A stretch of 64,000 nt of DNA from Actinoplanes sp. NBC_00393 (GTDB lineage: Bacteria; Actinomycetota; Actinomycetes; Mycobacteriales; Micromonosporaceae). The stretch is taken from positions 11,274,001 through 11,338,000 of the forward strand of contig NZ_CP107942.1 in the NCBI RefSeq assembly GCF_036053395.1. The letters are read 5' to 3'. Position numbers and translations under genes: made by a program. The notes below the pieces were generated by a model that saw nothing but the letters and a program-made list of their open reading frames with translations, ran no database searches and was not told the origin of the DNA. Shown here one piece after another: positions 1-8,599 of the stretch (its first letter is position 1; each line of letters starts with the position of its first letter).

Positions 1-1041
1 CGAGCGCAACGCCCAGGCCAGAGCGTCCGCGGCGGCTATCCCGGGCTGCCGGGCATAGAGCGTGCGGGCCGCCTGCACGGCGCCCGGTTCGCGCTGGTCG
101 GCGGCGAACAGCACGCTCTCCGGCTCGGGCGATCCGGTCCAGGCGGCGCGGGCGAGGGCGTACTGCCGGCTGCCGGCCGTACCCTGACCATTCGCGGTCA
201 GCACGTCGCCGAACTCGGCGGCGTAGGCGGGACTCGGCACGGTCGCGATCACGGCGCGGTACTCGCTGATGCCGGTCGCGGTGTCGCCGCGCGCGATCCG
301 CACCCGGGCCTGCCCGATCCGCAGCGGCGGATAGGCGGGGTCGAGCCGCAACCCCTCGGTGAAGTGCATCGCCGCGGTGTCCAGATCGCCGGCGGAGTAG
401 GCGAGTTCGCCCAGGTGGTAGCGCGCGAAGGCGGCGTCGGCCAGGCTACCCGCGGCGGTCAGGGCGCGCTGCATGGCATCCGTCGCGCGGGCGAGGTCGC
501 CGCGCAGTTCCCAGGTGTACGAGGCCCGCGCGAACGACGCCGTGTCCGGCCGCAGATCCGCCATCCGCTGCACCGTGTCGAACGCCTCCGGATAGCGACC
601 GATTTCGGTCAGCGCGTCCGCGACCACGCCGAACGCCGACGCCCGGTACGGGTCCACCGCGAGCGCCGCCTGCCCCTGTTTCAACGCCGTCGGGAAGTCG
701 TGGCGCGCCGCCGCGAGCGCGCCCAGCCCGGTCAGCGCCGCCGCGTTCTCCTTCGGCCGAACCTCGAGGGACTTCTCCAGAGCACGCTGCGCCAGTGGAT
801 AGTCGGCCGGGTTCGCGGTCACCCGGGCCCGCTGTACGTACGCCATCCCCAGCTCGGCCCACGTCGTCCAGTCCCCGGGCAGCTGCTCGAGCCGGAGCTG
901 AGCCGCGGCGATGGGATCGGCGGGCACCGCGAGCACGGGCGCCGCCCGGTCCGCGTCACGCGGGGTGAGCAGCGCCCCGGTGACGACGACCAGGGCGACG
1001 CCGAGCGCGGCGACGGCCGAGTATTTGGCGACCTGGCGCAT
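1..1041 (-). CDS. TPR-repeat membrane-anchored protein (3' end outside window)
   Basis: The minus-strand frame is open from an ATG at 1041 to the left edge (347 codons, no stop), so the C-terminus is missing. A GGGAGG ribosome site lies 9 nt before the ATG. The N-terminus has one hydrophobic segment (about residues 7-24) and is then Ala/Leu-rich helical, with repeated TPR-like 34-residue units (for example AALTGLGALAAARHDFPTAL and AYSAGDLDTAAMHFTEGLRL). Such proteins act as protein-protein scaffolds; nothing shows a partner. It is divergent from the lysyl-oxidase-like gene, with 180 bp between the two starts. The repeat assignment is by eye and the function is unknown. Confidence 0.75.
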   Translation of the reverse strand, partial: MRQVAKYSAVAALGVALVVVTGALLTPRDADRAAPVLAVPADPIAAAQLRLEQLPGDWTTWAELGMAYVQRARVTANPADYPLAQRALEKSLEVRPKENAAALTGLGALAAARHDFPTALKQGQAALAVDPYRASAFGVVADALTEIGRYPEAFDTVQRMADLRPDTASFARASYTWELRGDLARATDAMQRALTAAGSLADAAFARYHLGELAYSAGDLDTAAMHFTEGLRLDPAYPPLRIGQARVRIARGDTATGISEYRAVIATVPSPAYAAEFGDVLTANGQGTAGSRQYALARAAWTGSPEPESVLFAADQREPGAVQAARTLYARQPGIAAADALAWALRS

Positions 1042-1221
1042 GGCGGTTGTCCTCCCGTCGGTGGTGCCAGGGATTCGCGGGCCGGGGCCACGCGGATGGG
1101 CCGGGATCCTCCCGAGTTCGTGCCATCGACAGTCGTCTTCACAGGAATCTCACAGGGCTCCACGTTGGATGGCCGGGCAGGCGGCCGCCTCACCGACGGC
1201 CGCCCCGACGGGAAGGACCTC

Positions 1222-2817
1222 ATGACTGACCCGACGAAGAATCGTCGCCGTACCCGCCTGCTGGCCGCCGGCGCGGCCGCAGTGACGCTCGGGCTGACCG
1301 CCGCCGGTGTCGGTGTGGCCCAGGCCGCCGCCACGCCGCCACCGCTCTCCTTCGTGTCCGCCACCCAGGCCGTCACCGCGTACCGGTATGTCTCCGGTGA
1401 CGACGTGTGGTTCTCGATGGACCTGGGGCTGCACGTGATCGCGGGCAAGGACGCCTTCGAGATCCAGGCGCGCCGGACCGGCTACGACAAGCCGATCGTG
1501 GCCGAGAAGATCGTCACCGAGAAGGGCAAGAAGAAGCGGGTGGCGCTGCCGGCCGGCACGGTCACCGACTTCAACGGTCTGAAGGACTTCGTCACGATCT
1601 CGATCACCGACGAGGCGGGGGCGCCGGTGACCGAATACTCGACGCCGTTCTGCGGCACCACCTGGTCGTCGGCGCGGACCCGGCCGGACGCTCCGGCCAC
1701 CAACCCGTACCCGACGTCCTGCGGCAACGGGCAGAACCCGTTCACGCTCGGCGCGGTGTGGGGTGTGCAGGCCGGGTGGAGCACGTCGGTGGCGGACCAG
1801 CCGCCGTACAGCGAGGAGACCGGCCAGTTCGACCTGCCGGCCGGCAAGTACTCCGCGAAGGTCGCGCTCAACCCGCGCTACCGGGAGCTGTTCGGCGTTC
1901 CCGCGGACCAGGGCGACGTGACGATCGGGCTCACCGTGGTCGAGCAGCGTGAGGGCGAGGAGGGGCTGGCCCGCGCGATGAAGGCGGACGCGCTCGAGGA
2001 GCCGGCCGCGGTGCCCACCACCGACGAGCATGCCGAGCACGCTTCCGAGGGGGACGCGGCGCGGCAGGTGTCGTCGTACCTGCCGGAGTTCCGGGCCCCG
2101 GCGAAGCGGCCCACCACGCTGAAGGCGGCGCCCAAGAGCGGACCCAAGCCGGACCTCAAGTCGCTGCCGGCCTGGGGGATCGAGCTCGAGGAGATCGACG
2201 GCAAGTGGTACGTCAACTTCGCCGCCACGGTCTGGAACGCCGGGACCTCGCCGTTGCTGGTCGACGGGTTCCGCCGCACCGGCACCGAGCTGATGGACGC
2301 GTACCAGTACTTCTTCGACGCCAAGGGCAACCAGGTCGGGTCGAAGGCGGCCGGGACGATGGAGTGGGACGCCCGCGAGGGCCACATGCACTGGCACTTC
2401 ACCGACTTCGCCCAGTACAACCTGCTCGCCGCCGACCAGAAGCTCGCGGTGCGCAGCGGCAAGGAAGCGTTCTGCCTGGCCAACACCGACGCGGTGGACT
2501 ACACGATCCCGCAGGCGAAGTGGCAGCCGGAGAACACCGACCTGTCCACCTCGTGCGGCGCCGACACCGTGGTCGCGGTGCGTGAGGTGCTGGACATCGG
2601 CAACGGCGACACCTACCACCAGTCGCTGCCCGGCCAGTCCTTCGAGATCACCGACCTGCCGAACGGCACGTACTGGATCCAGGTGCTGGCGAACCCGGAG
2701 AACCGGCTCGCCGAACTGGACACGAAGAACAACTCGGCGCTGCGGCAGATCGTCCTCGGCGGTACGCCCGACGCCCGTACCCTGACCGTCCCGCCGGTGT
2801 TCGACATCGACGGCTGA
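1222..2817 (+). CDS. Secreted lysyl-oxidase-like copper protein
   Basis: 531 residues from an ATG preceded by GGAAGGA; the frame stays open upstream to 364, but only this start gives a signal peptide (RRRTR, then a hydrophobic stretch, cleaved near AQAA, about residue 37). The C-terminal third has lysyl oxidase family features: the copper-binding H-x-H-x-H (H388, H390, H392 in EGHMHWHF), the following TDFAQYNLL, paired cysteines, and a GNGDTYHQSLPGQ...DLPNGTYWIQV...NPENRLAELDTKNNS block. In animals the family oxidises lysine side chains on extracellular proteins; bacterial members are secreted and mostly uncharacterised. The first 300 residues are a separate region I cannot assign. It converges on the pilin-like operon across a strong hairpin. 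I did not identify the lysine of the LTQ cofactor. Confidence 0.85.
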   Translation: MTDPTKNRRRTRLLAAGAAAVTLGLTAAGVGVAQAAATPPPLSFVSATQAVTAYRYVSGDDVWFSMDLGLHVIAGKDAFEIQARRTGYDKPIVAEKIVTEKGKKKRVALPAGTVTDFNGLKDFVTISITDEAGAPVTEYSTPFCGTTWSSARTRPDAPATNPYPTSCGNGQNPFTLGAVWGVQAGWSTSVADQPPYSEETGQFDLPAGKYSAKVALNPRYRELFGVPADQGDVTIGLTVVEQREGEEGLARAMKADALEEPAAVPTTDEHAEHASEGDAARQVSSYLPEFRAPAKRPTTLKAAPKSGPKPDLKSLPAWGIELEEIDGKWYVNFAATVWNAGTSPLLVDGFRRTGTELMDAYQYFFDAKGNQVGSKAAGTMEWDAREGHMHWHFTDFAQYNLLAADQKLAVRSGKEAFCLANTDAVDYTIPQAKWQPENTDLSTSCGADTVVAVREVLDIGNGDTYHQSLPGQSFEITDLPNGTYWIQVLANPENRLAELDTKNNSALRQIVLGGTPDARTLTVPPVFDIDG

Positions 2818-2826
2818 CGACCGGTG

Positions 2827-2859
2827 GCCGTCCCGGCGCCTCGGGGGCGCCGGGGCGGC
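2827..2859. terminator. Bidirectional hairpin between convergent genes
   Basis: Stem of 14 bp (GCCGTCCCGGCGCC with GGCGCCGGGGCGGC, one G-U pair) around a TCGGG loop. It lies 10 nt after the lysyl-oxidase-like stop and 2 nt after the opposite stop, so it can serve both genes. Confidence 0.8.
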
Positions 2860-2860
2860 C

Positions 2861-4339
2861 TCATTTCTCCTGCAGGTCGCTCAGCCCGGCCCCGGTCGGG
2901 CGCACACCGTTCCATTTCTGCAGGTCCCGGCCGTCGCACTTGCCGACGACCGCCTTGCCGATCCGGTCGCCGAGCCGCGTGTAGAGCTGGGTCGTGCTGG
3001 ACTCCAGGCAGAACCCCGCCGAGTCGACCAGGGTGTACGACTTGTCGTTGTCGTCGTGCTCGGCGTACCGGGTCCAGGTGATGTCGGCGGTGGCCGCGCC
3101 GCTGCACTTGGTGATCGTGACGACCTGCCCGGTCGCCGTCGAGCGTGGGCTCTTCAGGCAGTACAGGGTGGAGACGCCCTTCGAGGTGTAGGTGACGGTC
3201 ACCTTCCCGGTCGTCGCCGGCAGCGTCCACCGCTGGTTCCAGGAGATGTTCGCCGCCACCGGCTCGGCCGTGCAGGGCCAGACGATCAGCGCGCCGTAGT
3301 TGACGTTGCCCTCGGTGACGTCCAGGCAGCGGCCGAACTGCTCGTAGTTCACCAGCTGCTCGGTGCTCGCGCCGGCCGCGCCCGCGCCGACGGCCTGCTC
3401 GGGCTGCATCGTGGTGCTGGAGTTGTAGGTCGTACCCGGGCAAGTTTTGTAAATGAGCCGGGTCTCGTCGGCCGCCGGGCTCTCCAGGGTGATGCACCAG
3501 CCGTTGGTGGTCTTGGCGTCGTCGGTGCCCAGAAACCCGGCGAAGTTCTTCGACAGCGTCCAGAGCTGCCGGGCCGGCGACTGGGTCGTGGTGTCGTCGA
3601 TCGCCACCGCGCACGGCTGGAAGGTGACCGGGACCGAGCTCCCGGTGGCCGGCCTGACGGCGTCCAGGCACATGTCCACGCCGCTGGACTGCGCCGGCTT
3701 CGGGTGCGCGATGGCCATGCTCTTCACGTACGCGAACATCTGCCGGTTCGGCCGGGCCGCGTCGCACCTGCGCATCCAGACCTCGGCGCCGGCCGTCGGC
3801 GGATCCCTGTCGCCGGCGTCCATGCACAGGCTGCCCGACGGATAGTTGCGGATCAGTCCCTTCGGCGTCTGGGCCTGCGGGGTCTGGAACCGGTAAGTCG
3901 CCTCCAGCACGCGGGGGCTCACCGTGGCGTCGAAACTGGCGCCGCCGGCCGAGCCGTCGGTGACGTCCCACGACTTCAGCCGCGCGGTGGCCGGGGTCTG
4001 GGTCGGCGGACAGCTCAGCTGTCCGCCACTCGCGCTCAGATACGTCACCTCCACCCGGTACGCGTTCCCCGGCGCCTCCGAGACCGGGCCCTGCAGCGTG
4101 CCGCACGGCAGCGCGGCCGGATCCCCGTTCCCCTTGCTGTCCGCGGCCGCCCGGATGTAGCCGAGCGCGACCTGCAGACCGGCTTCCGCCGCGCCGAGGG
4201 CCCGGCCACGTTCGGCGACCCGGCGCACGTCCTTGACCTGGCTGAGCAGGGCGGTGCTGAGCAGGCCGGTGATCGCCAGCCCGGCGGCGGCCACCAGGAT
4301 GGCCAGGGGCAGCGACCCGCGTTCGTCCTTCACCCTCAC
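2861..4339 (-). CDS. Pilin-like protein with ricin-type lectin region (PilX-position)
   Basis: 492 residues from a GTG at 4339 that overlaps the previous stop by 4 nt (GTGA); a second GTG lies two codons on. The N-terminus (KDERGSLPLAILVAAAGLAI) is a charged leader and a membrane helix as in minor pilins and PilX-like proteins. From about residue 150 to the end there are repeated ricin-B/beta-trefoil signatures: C-x-D/LDV cores with QxW-like motifs (CLDAV...RQLWTLS, CITLES, CLDVTEG...NQRWTLP, CLKS, CLES...QKWNGV). This suggests a surface pseudopilin tip that binds carbohydrate. Third gene of a three-gene pilin operon. The lectin call rests on motif spacing only. Confidence 0.8.
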   Translation of the reverse strand: MRVKDERGSLPLAILVAAAGLAITGLLSTALLSQVKDVRRVAERGRALGAAEAGLQVALGYIRAAADSKGNGDPAALPCGTLQGPVSEAPGNAYRVEVTYLSASGGQLSCPPTQTPATARLKSWDVTDGSAGGASFDATVSPRVLEATYRFQTPQAQTPKGLIRNYPSGSLCMDAGDRDPPTAGAEVWMRRCDAARPNRQMFAYVKSMAIAHPKPAQSSGVDMCLDAVRPATGSSVPVTFQPCAVAIDDTTTQSPARQLWTLSKNFAGFLGTDDAKTTNGWCITLESPAADETRLIYKTCPGTTYNSSTTMQPEQAVGAGAAGASTEQLVNYEQFGRCLDVTEGNVNYGALIVWPCTAEPVAANISWNQRWTLPATTGKVTVTYTSKGVSTLYCLKSPRSTATGQVVTITKCSGAATADITWTRYAEHDDNDKSYTLVDSAGFCLESSTTQLYTRLGDRIGKAVVGKCDGRDLQKWNGVRPTGAGLSDLQEK

Positions 4340-4899
4340 GGCCGGGACCGCCCCTCGGTGCAGAACGCGTCGGCGTCGCCGGTGTTCGAGTTCATCGCGG
4401 TGAACAGGAACTCGGTGGAATGACTGGACGACGCGTACGCGACGGTCATCCTCAGCCGCAGCTGGAACCACTGCCCGTCGCTGGCCTCCCGGGCGAACGG
4501 CTCGGTGTTGGTGACCTCGGTGGCGAGCACCCGCCAGCCGCCGGACGGGGTTTCGCCCGCCACCCAGGTGCGGCGCTGCAACTTCCGGTCGAGCAGGCGC
4601 AGCTGGGTGCAGACCGGTTCGGCGCCGTTGACGTTGAGGTACTCCACGTTCCAGCCGAGGCCGGTCGGCTCGCCGGGCTCGGTGATCGCGGAGGCGTACC
4701 GGATCTCCGCGTCCAGGCGCTCGAAGACCAGGTTGAGCCGGCTCTGCAGGACCTGGGTGGTCTCCGCCGTCGTCGCGGTCCGGTACATCTGCACGATGCC
4801 GGCGGTGAACAGCGACATGAACACGCTCATGATGCCCATGGCGACCACCATCTCGAGCAGCGTCACCCCGGCGTCGTCGCGCTCGTCGGTCACGTGCAT
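4336..4899 (-). CDS. Type IV prepilin-like protein (PilW-like)
   Basis: 187 residues from ATG 4899, which overlaps the upstream gene; an in-frame GTG at 4893 gives an exact GTGA overlap and is an alternative start. Near the N-terminus is a prepilin peptidase site: DDAG followed by VTLLEMVVAMGIMSVFMSLF, with glutamate at +5 of the mature protein. The rest is a short globular domain with FERLDAEIRYAS, as in PilW/GspJ-type minor pseudopilins. It would be processed by a prepilin peptidase and assemble in the membrane. No peptidase, assembly ATPase or platform protein is in this window, so the machinery must be encoded elsewhere. Confidence 0.85.
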   Translation of the reverse strand: MHVTDERDDAGVTLLEMVVAMGIMSVFMSLFTAGIVQMYRTATTAETTQVLQSRLNLVFERLDAEIRYASAITEPGEPTGLGWNVEYLNVNGAEPVCTQLRLLDRKLQRRTWVAGETPSGGWRVLATEVTNTEPFAREASDGQWFQLRLRMTVAYASSSHSTEFLFTAMNSNTGDADAFCTEGRSRP

Positions 4900-6209
4900 G
4901 AGCTGTCCGCGGTGATGGTGATGTCGGCGCCCCGGACCTGCACGGTGTCGCCCATGACGCCGCACTTGACGACGCCGTAGGAGCCGAGCAGCTGCACGCC
5001 GCCGTTGAGCGCCTGGATGCTGCCGTTGACCTTGGCGTACGAGCCGGAGATGGTGATCGCCGGGTCGGCGGTGGAGCTGCTCAGCAGGCCGCCGCCGAGC
5101 GTCACCGAGGACATCGCGACGGTGATGGCGCCGGTGGCGACCAGGAGCGGGGTCATGTTCGTGGTGACGGCTACCGCACACGGCACGTAGACCACGGTGG
5201 CGGTGGCCGGGACTCCGGCGTACGTCCAGGTCCCGGACTTGCACGAGGACGCCGGCACCTCGTGATAGCCGCTGCCGGCAGCGAGCGCCGCGGCGGCGCC
5301 GGGCGCGTAGTTCGCGACCACCTTGGCGTTGACCGGCTGGCTCGCGCTGACCTTCACCGTGCTCGGCACCGTGCCGCCGCTGACGTACTGGCTGGTCACG
5401 TACTCGACGCTGGGGGAGATCACGATGCCGGTGCCGGCGATGTACAGGTCGGCGTTGGTGTGCACGGCGCCGGTGACGGTCAGATTCGCCGAGGCCAGCC
5501 ACAGCGCGGCCGGGTTGGTGCCGTTGGTGGCCCGGTTCGCCCAGATCGCGGCCGGGGTGCCGGTGCTCGGGCTGGGGCTCGCGCTTGGGCTCGGGGACGG
5601 GGACGGGGTGGGGCTCGTGGTCACCGAGGTGGTCGGTGGCAGCGGGAAGAGCGGGTCCTCGTCGGCGTTGATCAGGGTGGCCATGAAGTAGGCGCAGAGG
5701 CCGTCGGCGCATTCCCGGTCCGGCCACTGCACGGCCACGACCACGCGCAGGAAGCCGACCGCGTCTGGTTTGCTCTCGTTCGCGGCGGTGCAGGTGTTCG
5801 CGACGGAGGCGGACCGCCAGCACTGCTGGACGTACCAATGCTTGGTGTAGGTGACGTCGTTCAGCGTGACCGGCCGGCCCTCGGTCGGCAGTTTCGGCTC
5901 GTCCCCGTCCTCGGCGTCCTCGTCGGCCGCCTGCCGGCCGCCCTCCAGGTACTCCTCGACGCCCGGCACGAGTTCCTGCGCGTTGACGCCGGCCTCGTCA
6001 CGCCCGGTGAGCACTTCGGTGCCCATGCCGGCGGCTTCCTCGAGCGCGGTGGCGGCCACCCGGACCGCGTCCTCGCGCCCGGCCCAGTGCGTACCGAGGG
6101 CGAGGCTGCGCAGGTAGAACACACTCATCGAGGTGAGCACCACGGTGATCAGGGCGATGGCGACCACCACCTCCACCAGCGTGAACCCGTCCTCGGGCCG
6201 GTCTCGCAC
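4890..6209 (-). CDS. Type IV prepilin-like protein with Ser/Pro linker (PilV-like)
   Basis: 439 residues from GTG 6209 with a GGGAGGGG site upstream; the open frame runs further up but lacks a leader there. The prepilin motif is EDG followed by FTLVEVVVAIALITVVLTSM (Glu at +5). Residues 20 to 200 look like a PilV/GspI domain with cysteines. A Thr/Ser/Pro linker (about residues 205-235, [14 protein letters not shown]) joins a C-terminal beta-rich domain of about 200 residues (VTGAVHTNADLYIAGTG, ISGSYAKVNGSIQALNG) that resembles the repeating turns of a parallel beta-helix. First gene of the operon, 101 bp from the alarmone synthetase upstream of it. Confidence 0.85.
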   Translation of the reverse strand: MRDRPEDGFTLVEVVVAIALITVVLTSMSVFYLRSLALGTHWAGREDAVRVAATALEEAAGMGTEVLTGRDEAGVNAQELVPGVEEYLEGGRQAADEDAEDGDEPKLPTEGRPVTLNDVTYTKHWYVQQCWRSASVANTCTAANESKPDAVGFLRVVVAVQWPDRECADGLCAYFMATLINADEDPLFPLPPTTSVTTSPTPSPSPSPSASPSPSTGTPAAIWANRATNGTNPAALWLASANLTVTGAVHTNADLYIAGTGIVISPSVEYVTSQYVSGGTVPSTVKVSASQPVNAKVVANYAPGAAAALAAGSGYHEVPASSCKSGTWTYAGVPATATVVYVPCAVAVTTNMTPLLVATGAITVAMSSVTLGGGLLSSSTADPAITISGSYAKVNGSIQALNGGVQLLGSYGVVKCGVMGDTVQVRGADITITADSSCT

Positions 6210-6310
6210 CCTCGTCCCCTCCCGGTCCCCACCCCCTGATCGGCAGGCGGAGGCGGAAGCTGAGCGGCGCCCGCGGACGACGGCCCATTCGGGTCGGCCG
6301 TCGCTGCTGG

Positions 6311-7054
6311 TCAGCGGCGCGGGCCGTGGATCTCCTGGTGCAGGCGTTCCATCCGCTGGTCCCAGCGGGCGGCGTCCTCGGCCGCCTCGACCAGCTCGGC
6401 ACGCAGCGTGGCCGGCACCTCCGGGTCGTGCTTGTAGTAGATCTTGTGCTCCAGGCTGGCCCAGAAATCCATCGCCACGGTCCGTAGCTGAATCTCCACC
6501 GGCACGGCGACCATCCGGTCCGACATGAAGACCGGGATCTCCACGATCAGGTGCAGGCTCCGGTAGCCGTTCGGCTTCGGCTTCGCGATGTAGTCCTTGG
6601 TCACCACGAGGTGGACGTCCGGCTGGCGCGTCAACATTTCGGCCACCGTGTAGACGTCGGAGACGAAACTGCACACGATCCGGATCCCGGCGATGTCCTT
6701 GATCCGGGCCCGCACGTCGTCGAACGTCAGCGGGCAATTCAGCCGCCGCGCCTTCGCGGTCAGGCTCGCGGTGCTCTTCAGCCGCGGCCGGACGTGCTCG
6801 ATCGGATTCCCGCGCCCCCGGTGAGTCAGCTCCTCGGCCAGGATCGTGATCTTGGTGTTCATCTCAGCGAGACCGAATTTGTACACCATCATGAACTGGT
6901 TCAGGTCGGCCATCAGCTCGTGCAGCACATCCGTGCTGTGATGCGCGGCCCCGAGCGCCGCCGCCAGCCTGCCGTCCGGCGTCCCGCCCGGCTGCCGCCG
7001 GACGATCTGCAGATCACTGCCGGGCAGCGCCGGTTCCGGCTGGTCGGTGGTCAC
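6311..7054 (-). CDS. Small alarmone synthetase (RelA/SpoT nucleotidyltransferase domain)
   Basis: 247 residues, a single RelA/SpoT synthetase domain without hydrolase, TGS or ACT domains, which is the size of small alarmone synthetases. Diagnostic blocks are visible: RIKDIAGIRIVCSFVSDVYT (about 115-135), VTKDYIAKPKPNGYRSLHLI, and VPVEIQLRTVAMDFWASLEH with the catalytic-face EIQLRT. The family transfers pyrophosphate from ATP to GTP or GDP to give (p)ppGpp, a cytoplasmic starvation signal. It reads toward the pilin operon, so co-transcription is possible. The start is the ATG at 7054; the upstream 200 bp before the repeat array may hold its promoter. Confidence 0.9.
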   Translation of the reverse strand: MTTDQPEPALPGSDLQIVRRQPGGTPDGRLAAALGAAHHSTDVLHELMADLNQFMMVYKFGLAEMNTKITILAEELTHRGRGNPIEHVRPRLKSTASLTAKARRLNCPLTFDDVRARIKDIAGIRIVCSFVSDVYTVAEMLTRQPDVHLVVTKDYIAKPKPNGYRSLHLIVEIPVFMSDRMVAVPVEIQLRTVAMDFWASLEHKIYYKHDPEVPATLRAELVEAAEDAARWDQRMERLHQEIHGPRR

Positions 7055-7167
7055 GGTCCGTCAACTCCAGGAAGATCCGGTGCAAGGTGCATGTCAAAGG
7101 TACGGGCATGCCCCGTCCCCGAACGCAGCTACGCCGCACCCGCCAGTCCGCGCGAGCCGGGCAGCTA

Positions 7168-7655
7168 CTCCCGGCCGCAGCGCGCCCGCCGGGCTGAAGC
7201 ACGGGGTCCAGCCGACCCCCACCGCCGCTTCGCGGCCATCCTGGCAGCGCTGCCGGTCAGCCGCGGCTCTCGGCTGACGCCCAGTGTTGCTTCGCGGTCG
7301 TTTTGGCAGCGGTGGTGGTCAGCCGCGGCTTTCGGCTGACGCTCAGTGTTGTCTCGCGGTCGTTTTGGCAGCGGTAGCGGTCAGCCGCGGCTCTCGGCTG
7401 ACGCTCAGTGTTGTCTCGCGGTCGTTTTGGCAGCGGTGGTGGTCAGCCGCGGCTCTCGGCTGACGCTCAGTGTTGTCTCGCGGTCGTTTTGGCAGCGGTG
7501 GTGGTCAGCCGCGGCTCTTGGCTGACGCTCAGTGTTGCTTCGCGGTCGTTTTGGCAGCGGTGGTGGTCAGCTGGCGGGGTGTGGGGCCTGGCCTGGTCGT
7601 GTGGCGTCGCTGGGTGAGCCGGGCATCAGCCCGGCGGGGGCGCTGGAGGGCGCGA
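7168..7655. repeat. 62-bp tandem hairpin repeat array (family copy 1)
   Basis: Five units of exactly 62 bp begin at 7255, 7317, 7379, 7441 and 7503 and end at 7564, with partial units at both sides. Each unit contains an 8-bp inverted pair, GTCAGCCG...CGGCTGAC, around a 7-nt loop, then CAGTGTTG and TTTTGGCAGCGG. The left flank (7169-7192) matches TCCCGGCC-CAGCGCGCCCGCCGGG, the terminal inverted repeat of the second array at 36.7-37.1 kb; the right flank (7630-7650) holds a decayed reverse copy. The gene-free 7055-7738 interval contains nothing else I can identify. It lies just downstream of rmlD. Confidence 0.9.
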
Positions 7656-7738
7656 GTGGCTGGGGCGTCGCCGGGGCTGGGCGGGACGGGTAGGTGTGGT
7701 TGGGGGAGGTGTAGGCGTACCGGGACGGGGGTTGATCT

Positions 7739-8599
7739 TCATGGGGTTCGCAGGGAGGGCATGGCGTCGGTGAGCATCGCGCGCCAGGGGGGGAGTGGGG
7801 TGACGACGGTGGATGACCAGCGTGCGTGGCCCAGCACGCTGTAGGGCGGGCGTTTCGCGGGCCTGGGGAAGCGGTCGCTGGTGGTGGGGCGGACGCGGCC
7901 GGGGTCGTGGCCGGCTTCGGCGAAGACTGCGCGGGCGAGGCCGTACCAGGTGGTGACGCCGGCGGCGGTGCCGTGGTAGGCGCCGGGTTCGGCGCGGCCG
8001 GCGTCGGCGGCCAGGCCCAGCTCGACCAGCTGGTGGGCCAGCGCATAGGACCAGGTGGGCGGGCCCTGCTGGTCGTCCACGACGTCGATGGTGTCGCGTT
8101 CGGTGGCGAGTCGCAGCATGGTCCGGACGAAGTTGGGGCCGTGGGCGCCGTAGAGCCAGGCGGTGCGGACCACGTAGCCGCCGGTGGCGAGGACGGCCTG
8201 TTCACCTGCGGCTTTGCCGCGACCGTAGGCGTTGAGCGGCGCGTGCGGGGTGTCCTCGGGGTAGGGGCTGGTGGCGTTGCCGTCGAAGACGTAGTCGGTG
8301 GAGATGTGGATCAGCCGTTTACCGCATGCTTCGGCCAGGAGCCGGACCGCGTGGCCGTTGATCGCGGTGGCGGCTTCCTCGTTCGTCTCGGCGCCGTCCA
8401 CGTCGGTCCAGGCGGCGGCGTTGAGGACCAGGTCGGCGCCGGCCACAGCCTCGCGGATCGCGGCCGGGTCGGTGACGTCGAGGTCGGCTCGGGTGGCCGC
8501 GACCACATCCGTGTGACCGATTTCGGTCAGGGCGGTCCGGAGGTCGCGGCCGAGCATGCCGCCGGCGCCGGTGATGAGCCAGCGCATGGGCCGGGGCAT
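7739..8599 (-). CDS. rmlD: dTDP-4-dehydrorhamnose reductase
   Basis: 286 residues, starting at an ATG whose A is the last base of the rmlB stop (TGATG); a second ATG four codons on (8587) is possible. The N-terminal Rossmann motif is WLITGAGGMLGRDL, and the SDR catalytic pair is in STDYVFDG...LNAYGRGKAAGE (Tyr-x3-Lys). It performs the last step to dTDP-L-rhamnose: NADPH reduction of dTDP-4-dehydro-L-rhamnose in the cytoplasm. Translationally coupled to rmlB. All four rml genes are here, arranged as two divergent pairs, so this locus can supply rhamnose to the surface polysaccharide encoded downstream. Confidence 0.93.
   Translation of the reverse strand: MPRPMRWLITGAGGMLGRDLRTALTEIGHTDVVAATRADLDVTDPAAIREAVAGADLVLNAAAWTDVDGAETNEEAATAINGHAVRLLAEACGKRLIHISTDYVFDGNATSPYPEDTPHAPLNAYGRGKAAGEQAVLATGGYVVRTAWLYGAHGPNFVRTMLRLATERDTIDVVDDQQGPPTWSYALAHQLVELGLAADAGRAEPGAYHGTAAGVTTWYGLARAVFAEAGHDPGRVRPTTSDRFPRPAKRPPYSVLGHARWSSTVVTPLPPWRAMLTDAMPSLRTP

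Noticed and set aside
819..1448. Minus-strand open frame covering the region between the TPR and lysyl-oxidase-like genes
   Set aside because: Overlaps both real genes in other frames; Ser/Pro/Arg-rich without motifs.
7255..7564. CRISPR array
   Set aside because: Units are contiguous 62-bp copies without variable spacers, and no cas genes are present; the same holds for 36810-37050.
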